Of a stretch of 64,000 bases of DNA, positions 35,340 to 43,500 are shown piece by piece. The notes under the pieces are model-generated. The model searched no databases, was not told where the DNA came from, and saw nothing but the letters and a program-made list of their open reading frames with translations. Each line of letters begins with the position of its first letter. Position 1 is the stretch's first letter. This DNA is from ECT2AJA-044 sp965262845 (GTDB lineage: Bacteria > Bacteroidota > Bacteroidia > Flavobacteriales > ECT2AJA-044): contig CBDHFX010000002.1 in the NCBI GenBank assembly GCA_965262845.1, forward strand, positions 1,743,958 through 1,807,957, given 5' to 3'. The position numbers were made by a program, and so were the translations under genes.

Positions 35340-35752
35340 TGCGAATCACATATAGATACGTTTATTACTGGCTGTATACCTGGCAAAAAAGGCTTTGGGG
35401 TGAAGATGACATCCCGGAGCACAATGCTGCATTAGGGATGGCCATGAGCTTATTCTGCTTATTATATTCGGTTAACATCATTATTTATATCATTACCGAT
35501 ATCATGGTAATACCGACAGGCTTGCCAAAGGTTGGGATTTTTTTACTTTTTTTGATGCTTTATGGACTCCATTACCTTGCTTTTATTCATCGAGGCAAGC
35601 ACAGAAAAATTGAGAAGGAGTTTAAAAATGAGAGCAGGAAGGAAAGAAGGAGGAAAGGCCTTTTTGTTCTCTTGTACACTTTTGGATCAATGGCATTTGT
35701 CATTATTCTTCTATTTCTTCTAGCATCTCACAGTAGGTCGTCAGCACTTTAA
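35339..35752 (+). CDS. Small membrane protein, putative immunity protein of the RHS tip
   Basis: A 137-residue protein beginning MRITYRYVYYWLYTWQKRLW, with three hydrophobic segments (around LFCLLYSVNIIIYIITDIMV, GIFLLFLMLYGLHYLAF and LYTFGSMAFVIILLFLL) separated by a charged loop. Its ATG shares one base with the RHS stop codon (TAATG), the usual arrangement for toxin-immunity pairs. No family recognised; the immunity role is inferred from position. An in-frame ATG at 35303 inside the RHS gene is less likely. Confidence 0.6.
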   Translation: MRITYRYVYYWLYTWQKRLWGEDDIPEHNAALGMAMSLFCLLYSVNIIIYIITDIMVIPTGLPKVGIFLLFLMLYGLHYLAFIHRGKHRKIEKEFKNESRKERRRKGLFVLLYTFGSMAFVIILLFLLASHSRSSAL

Positions 35753-36302
35753 GAGCCGACTACTCGCCAGACGCAACGGACGAAAGCCCCCCAAGAGGTC
35801 GCCATCAATGGAGAGCTCGTTCAAATTTCAAGATCGGTACTCCCCTCATGGGCACTGACCCGGCCCTAAGGGACACGCACACTCCAAATAGAATGTCGAC
35901 TACTCGCCAGAAGCAACCGACAAAAGCCCCCCAAGAGGTCGCCTTTAAAGGAGTTGGCGTTCAAATTTCAAGTTCCCGACTCCCCTCATGGGCACTGGCC
36001 CAACGGGTAGCCTGCGCAGCAGCTACCACACCGCCCGACGGGCGGTGAAAAAGCGCGAAGCGTAAGACGTCCGCAGGACGGCTAAAGAAATCGCCATCAA
36101 AGGAAAAGTCGTTTCAATATTAAGTTCGGTACTCCATTCATGGGCACTGACTGGCCCTAAGGGACACCGATCTTCCAAATAGAATATGGCTTGTTGACGG
36201 ACAGCGAAAAAACGGCCCCCAAAACGGTGCCAGTACGCAAGCCGTCCGGAGAATAAAAAAGCGTTTTTATCTGCCTGCTCCCCTTTCGCCATCAAAAGAA
36301 AA

Positions 36303-36340
36303 CTACAGAGTTAGCTCTGTAGCTAGCTCTGTAATTAATG
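36303..36340 (+). repeat. ACAGAG site 1
   Basis: Three arms: CTACAGAG facing CTCTGTAG across TTAG (a near-perfect 20 bp palindrome), then a further CTCTGTA in direct orientation and ATTAATG. Flanks are also conserved: a CTTTCGCCAT-type sequence before and an AT-rich tail (atatataaaaatttgtatat) after. The layout of inverted core arms plus an accessory arm resembles tyrosine recombinase sites; function is inferred. Confidence 0.7.
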
Positions 36341-36542
36341 ATATATAAAAATTTGTATATCAATAACTTATTAAAATACACTTTTTAAGACTCTAAGGAA
36401 CACGCATACTCCAAATAGAATGCCGACGACTGGCCAAAAGCAAGCAACGAAAGCCCCCCCAAAACGGTGTCAGCACGCAAGCTATCCGGAGAATAAAAAG
36501 GCGTTTTTATCCGCCTGCTCCCTTTTCGCCATAAATGTAAAA

Positions 36543-36580
36543 CTACAGAGTTAGCTCTGTAGCTAGCTCTGTAATTAATG
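36543..36580 (+). repeat. ACAGAG site 2
   Basis: Identical to site 1 and exactly 240 bp downstream; the intervening unit is close to a repeat of the sequence before site 1, so the pair looks like a minimal, gene-less cassette. Confidence 0.7.
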
Positions 36581-37589
36581 ATATATAAAAATTTGTATAT
36601 CAATAACTTACTAAAATACATTTTTTATAGTCCTAAGGGACACGGATACTTCAAATAGAATGCTAACGACTCGCCAGAAGCAAGCGACAAAAAGCCCCCC
36701 CAAAGGTCGCCATCAATGGAGAGCTCGTTCAAATATCAAGATCTTAACTCCACTCAAGGGCACTGACTGGCACTAAGGGACACCGATCTTCCAAATAGAA
36801 TGCTAACGACTCGCCAGAAGCAAGCGACAAAAGGCCCCCCCAAAAGATCGCCATCAAAGGAAAAATCGTTTCAATATTAAGTTCCGTGCTCCCCTCAGGG
36901 GTACTGACTGGCACTAAGGGACACGATACTCCAAATAGAATGCTAACGACTGGCCAGACGCAGCGGACAAAAGCCCCCCAAGAGGTCGCCTTTGAAGATG
37001 AGTTCGTTCAAACTCCAAGATCTTAACTCCCCTCAAGGGCACTGACTGGCACTAAGGGACACCGATCTTCCAAATAGAATGCTAACGACTCGCCAGAAGC
37101 AAGCGACAAAAAGCCCCCCAAAAGGTCGCCATCAATGGAGAGCTCGTTCAAATTTCAAGTTCCCGACTCCAATCAAAGGCAATGGTCCAACGGGTAGCCT
37201 GCGCAGCAGCTACCACACCGCCCACCGGGCGGTGAAAAAGCGCGAAGCGCAAGGCGTCCGCAGGACGGCTAAAGAAATCGCCATCAAAGGAAAAATCGTT
37301 TCAATATTAAGTTCGGTACTCCACTCATGGGCACCGACTGGCCCTAAGGGACACGATACTCCAGATAGAATGCTAACGACTCGCCAGAAGCAAGCGACGA
37401 AAGCCCCCCAAAAGATCGCCTTTGAAGAAGTGATCGTTCAAATTTCAAGCTCCCGACTCCAATCAAGGGCACTGGCCCAACGGGTAGCCTGCGCAGCAGC
37501 TACCCCACCGCCCCCCGGGCGGTGCAAAAAAACAACCTTAAAAGGAAAAATCGTTTCAATATCAAGTTCGGTACTCCATTCATGGGCAC

Positions 37590-38205
37590 CGACAAAGCGC
37601 GCGCACCGCCCGGAGGGCGGTGAAAAAAAACAGTATCAGAAGTTGGGGTATCAAATAGTCGCTTTCGGACTTTACAGGTGGACTATTCGTCCGTTTCGCC
37701 CTGTTTTTAGTCGATCCGCAACTTGCTTTTTCCAGCCGCCACCAAAAACTTATTAACAATTACTCCTTTTCCTCGCTATCCCTTTGCCTGCCTGCCTTTT
37801 GGCCCCTTTTTTCTTCTTTCTTCTTTTTCTTTTTTCCGCCCCCCGCTCGGCGCGCCCGGCCGCTCGCCAGCAAGAGGGTGGGCCTAAGGCAAAAAAGTAA
37901 GCAAAAAAGAAAAAGCAAAGCAAAAAACCAGCCGGAAAAGCTGGCCCTAAGGGCCAAAACTGCTGGCAAGCAGTTTTTGGCCAGTACTAATACGACTAAA
38001 CCAGATAAAAAAGAGGATAAAAAGGTAAAAAACAGGCCGTTTTAACCTCCGAAGATCTGAGAGGAGCTAAAAAACGCTCTGTAGAAGTGGAAAAGGAGCA
38101 GGCAAGTAGCTGAAAACCGAATAATGTATTCCTACACCATCATTATAATGTCGGCCAGCGGCGAAAAAATCGCTTGAGGGGAGTGTCCGCACGCAAAAGG
38201 TAAAA
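37590..38205 (+). repeat. GC-rich block with polypyrimidine tract (copy A)
   Basis: A long repeat also present at 48165-48655 and, in part inverted, at 50318-50607. It holds a CACCGCCC / GGGCGGTG hairpin, a 35-base polypyrimidine tract near 37805-37840 and a GC-rich block (37841-37885) that on the minus strand matches the leader of the ATPase modules with one mismatch. No gene seen. Confidence 0.65.
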
Positions 38206-38225
38206 CTACAGAGTTAGCTCTGTAG
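38206..38225 (+). repeat. ACAGAG site 3 (two-arm variant)
   Basis: CTACAGAG-TTAG-CTCTGTAG flanked by AAAA and TTTT, so the inverted repeat extends to 28 bp; the third arm is missing. Confidence 0.6.
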
Positions 38226-39135
38226 TTTTAATAACAAAATGAGAAGCTACTTTCAACAAAATACTCTGTTACTATTGTAACTATAATCCTCAAATAGTCA
38301 GTTAGTTACTAAAATAAAAAGCAACGGATAAAACGCCCCAAAAAAGTACTATTTAAAAGTCGAGTGCTTCATATAGGCAGCTGGTTACTCTAATCAAGGG
38401 CACTGGTCCAACGGTAGCCTGCGCAGCAGCTACCACGCCGCCCGCAGGGCGGTGAAAAAGCGCGAAGCGCAAGGCGTCCGCAGGACGGCTAAAAGAGATC
38501 ACCTTCAAAGGAGTTGTCGTTCAAATTTCAAGATCTTAACTCCAATCAGGGGCTGCAAACTGGCGCCCCAAAAAAGGACTTTTCAAAAGTCGAGTGCTTC
38601 ATATGGACAGCTCGATACTTTAATCAAGGGCACTGGTCCAACGGGTAGCCTGCGCAGCAGCTACCACACCGCCCGCAGGGCGGTGCAAAAAGACAACTTA
38701 AAAAACGAAGTCGGTTCAATATCAAGTTCAGTACTCCAATCAGAGGCGGCAAGCGACCCCCCAAAAATTGCTCCTTAAAAGTCAATTGCTTCATACCAAA
38801 AATTGCTCCTTAAAAGTCAATTGCTTCATATGGGCAGCTCGATACTTTACTCATGGGCACTGGTCCAACGGTAGCCTGCGCAGCAGCTACCACACCGCCC
38901 ACCGGGCGGTGCAAAAAAGACGACCTTAAAAGATGAAGTCGGTTCAATATCAGGTTCAGTACTCCACTCAGGGGCAGCGGCCCCCCCCCCCAAAAAAGTA
39001 CTTTTTAAAAGTCGATTACTTCATATGGGCAGCTCAGTACTCTAATCAAGGGCAACGGACAACTTCCGGTCGTTCGCAGGATAATGTAAAAGGTGTTTTT
39101 TACTCGCTCACTTTCCTCTTATCATAAAAGTAAAA

Positions 39136-39173
39136 CTACAGAGCTAGCTCTGTAGCTAGCTCTGTAATTAATG
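39136..39173 (+). repeat. ACAGAG site 4, left flank of recombinase module copy 1
   Basis: Here the core is CTACAGAGCTAGCTCTGTAG, a perfect 20 bp palindrome, followed by the third CTCTGTA arm. It is 3651 bp from site 5 in the same orientation, and the pair brackets module copy 1. Confidence 0.7.
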
Positions 39174-39240
39174 TTATATAAAAACTTATATTTCAATGAT
39201 TTATAAAAAGTATAAAATAAATGTATACCATTATTAATTC

Positions 39241-39684
39241 ATTTTTTAAAAAATTGATCCGGATAATGAACGATTGATCTTTTTTGGGCGTTGTAATATT
39301 TTATGAGTATTGTGGAGCGTTCGGTTAAGCTGATCCGACCGCTCTTGCGCCAAGCTGGCGCAGTATTTAAATTGGGAAAGGCTCCGCGCGCAGCGGAGCT
39401 TTTCTTTTTTTGTCGTTTTGGAGCATAAAAAGTCCTTTTCCGGGTCTGTCGGTCCGGAAAATTCGACCCTTGGCCCTTAGGGCCACCCCAAGATCTAAAA
39501 AAAGAGAAAAGAGGGCCCGGGAAACCGGGCCGGCCCACCCCCTTGCTGGCGAGCGGCCGGGCGCGCCGAGCGGGGGGCGATGGCCGGCTTTCGCCGGCCA
39601 CCTTTTGTTCATTTCTTTATTTGCCCCGAGCCATTTTCCCTTTGTTATTTCGCCTTCGGATCGAACCCCAAAAACCACGAGGCG
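39241..39684 (+). promoter_or_regulatory. Structured leader of ATPase module copy 1
   Basis: About 440 bp of noncoding sequence kept in all three module copies and as a solo copy at 49955-50365. It has successive hairpins: GCGCC / GGCGC near 39350, a GC hairpin plus T-run at 39381-39411, GGCCC / GGGCC at 39472-39484, GGCCCGG-GAAA-CCGGGCC at 39514-39531 and GGCCGGC-TTTC-GCCGGCC at 39582-39599. Loops differ between copies while stems stay paired. It may be a transcript leader, an attenuator or a DNA structure for recombination. Confidence 0.6.
39381..39411 (+). terminator. Intrinsic-terminator-like hairpin in module leader copy 1
   Basis: GCTCCGC / GCGGAGC (seven base pairs, five-base loop) followed directly by TTTTCTTTTTTT. 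It would stop transcription entering from the upstream array, or act as an attenuator for the ATPase gene. Conserved in every leader copy. Confidence 0.6.
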
Positions 39685-41382
39685 ATGCAACATTTGCAGA
39701 TACACAACCCGCGATTTATTACCTATTCCGACTCCCTTTTCACTGCGGATGTTCTGGGTGGCGTAGACCTCCAACAAATTGAGAGGATGATCTGCACCCT
39801 GCGGATCACCTACCAGAACTACCCGCCGCTGCGTACCACGCTCGACCTGTACAGCGACCAGCAAACCGATAAGCTGGTCCGCACCCTTTGCGATAAGTGG
39901 CAACTACCCCTGCTGGAAGTGTCCAAATCGGTTCACGATCTGGTCGGCCAACTGGAGAGCTATAAACTCAAACGGCTTCAATATCCCGAAGACCATACCG
40001 AACAGCCCTTCGAACTAAGCGAAGAGGAAGCCAAACAAGCAAAAAAGTATCTGGCCAACAAAAACCTGATCAAAAACCTGCAAAAAGATCTGGAACGGCT
40101 CGGTATTTTAGGCGAATCGGAAAATGGGTTGATCTTATTTTTGGCAATAGCTTCCCACCGCTTTAGCAACCCCTTTTCTGTGCTTTGTCTGGCCAAAAGC
40201 GGGATCGGCAAAAGCTATCTTTTGCAAAAACTCTCCGAATGCCTGCCACCTAACTGGTTTAGCTTCCATACTCAGATCAGTGAGAACGCTCTCTACTACT
40301 TCGATAGCCAGCAGATCGACGGCAGGGTGTTGTTCATTGAAGACCTCGAATGGACACAAAAGATGTTAACCCCCCTCGCTACCCTGCAGACGCAGGGTCG
40401 GCTAGTCAAAACAAGGGCGACTAAGGATAAGGACGGCATGTTGCACACAACCACTTTTGAGGTATCTGGTAAACTGTGCCTGATCGCCTGCGCCTACTCC
40501 GAAAAAAGCTACGACCAGCTGAGCCTGCCGTTTTTGTGTCTGCATTTGAACCATAGCTCCACCCAAGACGAAAACGTGATGGACTATCAGAAAAAATTGC
40601 GGGCCGGACTCATAAACGAGAGCGATATAGCCCGAACCCAACGCAAGCTGCAGTGTGTGCTAGCTAGTTTGGAGAATGTGCGCATTGTTAATCCGTTTGC
40701 CCCCTTAATTACCTTACCTGAAGATCTGCCACACCCTCGTAAGACCCTGCTACTACTGCTAAACTTCATAGATATTATCACCTTCTTTTTTCAACGCCAA
40801 CGGAAGGAAGTGACCGACGAAGCCACTGGCGAAGTGTATATCGAAACCCACCCCGACGATATTGAGCTGGCGTTTTCCCTTTTGAAGAACTGCTTGCTTC
40901 GCCGGGCCGATGAGCTGAGCACTCCAGCTCGTGGATTTTACAACTGGTTGCAAACGTTCCTAAACGAAGCCAAAACGAACCAATTTATGGCTCTGGACCT
41001 GCGCAAGGTCAAGCGCATACATCCAAGAACCCTCAACCGCTACCTGCAGGAACTCACCCTCTTTCATTACCTGCAAATAACCGGTGGAAACAAACACCGG
41101 GAAGGCTATCAGTACAAGTTCTCGAACCTCAGTGAGCTCTCAGAGAAGCAAAGTAGCATTGGAAAAAGTCTAAAAGAGACCATGACGGCCATCAGAAGAG
41201 CCTATGCAGGGGAAAAAACGAGCCAAAATGGCGTGCTGAACCCCAAAAATGCTGTTAAACCGGAAAAAAAGAGTAGGTCAGTTGGCCAAAACGGGGTGTC
41301 CAACACTCCAGCCCTTGCCCCGACTACAAAAAACGGTAGGACGACACCAAACAGGAAAAACATACATGACCTAAAAGTGTAG
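39685..41382 (+). CDS. P-loop ATPase of the recombinase module, copy 1
   Basis: A 565-residue ATPase. The ATG at 39685 (MQHLQIHNPRFITYSDSLFT) is chosen because earlier in-frame codons, including an ATG at 39580, lie within the leader hairpins. Walker A is AKSGIGKS at residues 170-177, Walker B RVLFIED at 214-220. The motor region resembles plasmid/phage-type helicase-like ATPases (LFLAIASHRFSNPFSVLCLA). A C-terminal winged-helix-like segment (RIHPRTLNRYLQELTLFHYL) could bind DNA, and the tail is low-complexity (SRSVGQNGVSNTPALAPTTK). It ends 2 bp before the recombinase. Likely helps remodel or synapse DNA; not proven. Confidence 0.75.
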   Translation: MQHLQIHNPRFITYSDSLFTADVLGGVDLQQIERMICTLRITYQNYPPLRTTLDLYSDQQTDKLVRTLCDKWQLPLLEVSKSVHDLVGQLESYKLKRLQYPEDHTEQPFELSEEEAKQAKKYLANKNLIKNLQKDLERLGILGESENGLILFLAIASHRFSNPFSVLCLAKSGIGKSYLLQKLSECLPPNWFSFHTQISENALYYFDSQQIDGRVLFIEDLEWTQKMLTPLATLQTQGRLVKTRATKDKDGMLHTTTFEVSGKLCLIACAYSEKSYDQLSLPFLCLHLNHSSTQDENVMDYQKKLRAGLINESDIARTQRKLQCVLASLENVRIVNPFAPLITLPEDLPHPRKTLLLLLNFIDIITFFFQRQRKEVTDEATGEVYIETHPDDIELAFSLLKNCLLRRADELSTPARGFYNWLQTFLNEAKTNQFMALDLRKVKRIHPRTLNRYLQELTLFHYLQITGGNKHREGYQYKFSNLSELSEKQSSIGKSLKETMTAIRRAYAGEKTSQNGVLNPKNAVKPEKKSRSVGQNGVSNTPALAPTTKNGRTTPNRKNIHDLKV

Positions 41383-41384
41383 AG

Positions 41385-42293
41385 ATGAAGTTAAGTGAAA
41401 ATCACACTGCTATTTTGAGCACCTATACCCAATGGTTGCAAACACTCGGCTTCTCAGCTGTGGTCGTATATGGCTATCCAAAGATGGTACGTCACTTTTT
41501 AGTTTGGCTGCAGCAAAACGGCGTTTTTCACATAAGTCACCTGACCGCTAACCACCTTAATCGTTACTACACCTATCTGGAAAACCGCCCCAACCACAGG
41601 GTTGCAGGTCGGGGCCTGTCTACTGCCCACCTAAACAAGAGTTTTGATGCTGTAGACAAGCTCTGCGAGTGTCTGCACCACATGGGAATGGATCAGGCTC
41701 CGAGTCCAACCCGATACCGACTTGCCCACCAGCACAGTGAAAGGCCTTCCGTACTTACCCGTCAGGAGGTCAGGCAGCTGTATCAGGCGATACCCTCGAC
41801 TTTTTCAAATTATGGCTTGGCCACACGTGAGCCCCGGCAGGCTATTTTACATCTGGTGCTCGATCTGCTCTATGGTTGCGGGCTCAGAAGAGGTGAAGTC
41901 ATCAAATTAACCCTTGATGATGTGGATCTGGATCGCAAAGTGCTGCATGTTCGTCAGGCCAAGGGTTACAAGGACCGTTATGTGCCTTTGAGCAAAGGCG
42001 TTTACCGATCCATACAACTCTTTGTTTATCAATATCGCGCCTACTGGAGTAGAAGAAGTGGCATGCTCTTTCCCTACACCGGGCACTACATTCCATATAC
42101 TCTGGGCATTTTGCTGCGGGCCACCGATAACCAGCGCCTAAAGCACAAGAAATTAACTCCCCACACTTTACGACACAGCGTAGCCACCCATCTTTTGCAA
42201 GGTGGAATGAGCATAGAGGGCATTGCTCGTTTTTTAGGTCACGCCAGCTTAGAGAGTACCCAAATCTATACCAATATAACCGATGAACTTTGA
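41385..42293 (+). CDS. Tyrosine recombinase, copy 1
   Basis: A complete 302-residue tyrosine recombinase (XerC/D-like size). N-terminal SAM-like core-binding domain (about 1-105), catalytic domain after. All catalytic residues are present: R168 (YGCGLRRGEV), K193 (QAKGYKDRYVPL), H260 and R263 (TPHTLRHSVATH), H286 (FLGHASLES) and Y295 (TQIYTN). The gene starts 2 bp after the ATPase stop and overlaps the next gene by 11 bp. Expected to cut and join DNA at short inverted arms; the ACAGAG sites are the obvious candidates. Confidence 0.9.
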   Translation: MKLSENHTAILSTYTQWLQTLGFSAVVVYGYPKMVRHFLVWLQQNGVFHISHLTANHLNRYYTYLENRPNHRVAGRGLSTAHLNKSFDAVDKLCECLHHMGMDQAPSPTRYRLAHQHSERPSVLTRQEVRQLYQAIPSTFSNYGLATREPRQAILHLVLDLLYGCGLRRGEVIKLTLDDVDLDRKVLHVRQAKGYKDRYVPLSKGVYRSIQLFVYQYRAYWSRRSGMLFPYTGHYIPYTLGILLRATDNQRLKHKKLTPHTLRHSVATHLLQGGMSIEGIARFLGHASLESTQIYTNITDEL

Positions 42294-42684
42294 ACAATAT
42301 CTTCAAAACAAAGGCCTAAGTGAGGGAGTGATCAAACGCTACCGGGCCGAGATGAGGCGGCACCGACAGTTTTTGCACCTGTTGGGTAAAAGTCCGGAAT
42401 GTGCCACTAAAAAAGATCTTTTAGACTATCTGCAAAGCGAAGAACGACCAATAAGTAGGTATCAGTTTATAAGAAAACGACCTTTGAGTAACCGAACCAA
42501 GCAAGGGATACTGAGTATCTTGAACCATTACTATGGTTACTTGATGCAGCAGGGGTTGGTCGCTCAAAACCTAACCCAGTTTATTCGGATAAGGGGGATA
42601 AAGAAACGGGAGCTGCAATGCTTGTTTACTGATGAAGAGCTGGAGCAACTGACCAATGATCCTGATCGCTTCCACCCTTTTTAG
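42283..42684 (+). CDS. N-terminal domain of a second tyrosine recombinase, truncated, copy 1
   Basis: A 133-residue protein that begins MNFEQYLQNKGLSEGVIKRY and has the helical core-binding domain of a tyrosine recombinase (KQGILSILNHYYGYLMQQGL), but stops at NDPDRFHPF before the catalytic domain. None of R, K, H, Y catalytic residues is present. The truncation point is identical in all three copies and meets a sequence (from 42691) that also stands before RHS tip 2. It may have been shortened by recombination and kept as a DNA-binding or accessory subunit. Confidence 0.75.
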   Translation: MNFEQYLQNKGLSEGVIKRYRAEMRRHRQFLHLLGKSPECATKKDLLDYLQSEERPISRYQFIRKRPLSNRTKQGILSILNHYYGYLMQQGLVAQNLTQFIRIRGIKKRELQCLFTDEELEQLTNDPDRFHPF

Positions 42685-42690
42685 CAAATT

Positions 42691-42722
42691 TACACCCACA
42701 TTGTTAGCCGGTAGGGGCCGGC
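42691..42722 (+). repeat. Shared end sequence T after the truncated recombinase
   Basis: CACCCACATTGTTAGCCGGT and the following AGGGGCCGG recur at 45561-45592 before RHS tip 2, and inverted at 53180-53211, 55391-55416, 56012-56043 and 60541-60571. This marks a common junction between module ends and RHS-tip cassettes. Confidence 0.6.
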
Positions 42723-42786
42723 CGTTTGCAGGTTGGTTAAACCGGCGTTTTCATCTGCCTGCTTCCCTTTCGCCATAAATGAAAAA

Positions 42787-42824
42787 CTACAGAGTTAGCT
42801 CTGTAGCTAGCTCTGTAATTAATG
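42787..42824 (+). repeat. ACAGAG site 5
   Basis: Standard three-arm site, right flank of module copy 1 and left flank of the RHS tip 1 cassette. Confidence 0.7.
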
Positions 42825-43400
42825 TTATATAAAAACTTGTATTTCAATAGCTTAATTAAATACACTTTTTAAGGCACTAAGGAACACGCATACTCCAAAT
42901 AGAATGCTAACGACCCGCCAAAAGCAACTGACAAAAAGCCCCCCCAGAGGTCGCCATCAAAGGAGCGATCGTTCAAATTTCAAGTTCCCGACTCCAATCA
43001 AGGGCACTGGTCCAACGGGTAGCCTGCGCAGCAGCTACCACACCGCCCGACGGGCGGTGCAAAAAAACAACCTTAAAAGATGAAGTCGTTTCAATATCAA
43101 GCTCCTTGCTCCAATCAAATGCGGCAAACGAGCCCCCCAGAAAAGAACTATTTTGAAGTCGAGTGCTTCATATAGGCAGCTCGGTACTTTACTCATGGGC
43201 ACTGGCACAACGGGTAGCCTGCGCAGCAGCTACCACACCGCCCGACGGGCGGTGCAAAAAAGACGACCTTAAAAGATGAAGTCGGTTCAATATCAAGCTC
43301 CTTGCTCCATTCAGGGGAAGCTACCCGGCCCTAAGGAACACCTAACTTCCAAATAGAATGCCGATGACTGGCCAGAAGCAAACAACGAAAAGCCCCCCAA
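42825..43400 (+). repeat. Repeat units upstream of RHS tip 1
   Basis: About 580 bp of noncoding array with two copies of the GGTAGC / GCTACC plus CACCGCCC / GGGCGGTG hairpin pair (near 43017-43060 and 43213-43255). No gene. Confidence 0.65.
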
Positions 43401-43500
43401 AAGAGCCCCTTCCAAAGCCATTTTTTTCCTATTTTGGCCTGCCAAGGGGAACTTGTTTCCCCATCTTTTGCAGCGGATCGTTTTAAAAACGAAGTATTAA
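43401..43500 (+). promoter_or_regulatory. Common leader of orphan RHS tips (before tip 1)
   Basis: About 100 bp kept before every orphan tip (also 45611-45712 and inverted at 53060-53161 and 55272-55372). It contains small hairpins, GGGGAA around CTTG with TTTCCCC, and CGTTTTTAAAACG-like, ending in an in-frame TAA just before the ATG. Likely carries the promoter and translation start; no perfect -33/-7 match is seen. Confidence 0.5.

Larger units (their letters stand above)
35753..39135 (+). repeat. Noncoding modular repeat array downstream of the RHS locus
   Basis: About 3.4 kb with no credible gene, starting right after the putative immunity gene. It is built from units of about 130-200 bp. 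One type contains TAAGGGACACCGATCTTCCA and ATAGAATGCTAACGACTCGC. Another contains GGTAGCCTGCGCAGCAGCTACC-like and CACCGCCC / GGGCGGTG palindromes. Three ACAGAG sites lie inside. Long open frames here (for example on plus at 37079-37756) only reflect the repeats. Three copies of an extra block with small hairpins (CGTCCGCAGGACG) occur near 36060, 37250 and 38470. Confidence 0.75.
39136..42824 (+). mobile_element. Recombinase module copy 1 (ATPase, tyrosine recombinase, truncated recombinase)
   Basis: A 3.7 kb unit bounded by directly repeated ACAGAG sites, containing a structured leader and three genes in one operon (39685-42684). Two more copies lie in the opposite orientation at 55910-59594 and from 60438 to the window edge. 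Site-to-site length is nearly equal in copies 1 and 2 (about 3.65 kb). Mobility is inferred from copy number and gene content. Confidence 0.7.

Noticed and set aside
37079..37756. A 225-codon plus-strand gene
   Set aside because: The frame spans several repeat units and its translation only repeats the same peptide motifs (TRQKQATKAPQK, GSLRSSYHTA); no start context or family similarity.
39580..39684. A longer N-terminus for the module ATPase starting at 39580
   Set aside because: The extra 35 codons lie in the GGCCGGC / GCCGGCC hairpin and the leader; the ATG at 39685 and its equivalents in the other copies fit better.
39241..39684. A group II intron or retron RNA in the module leader
   Set aside because: No reverse transcriptase gene in the module and no recognisable domain V or msr-type structure; the hairpins are simple and in series.
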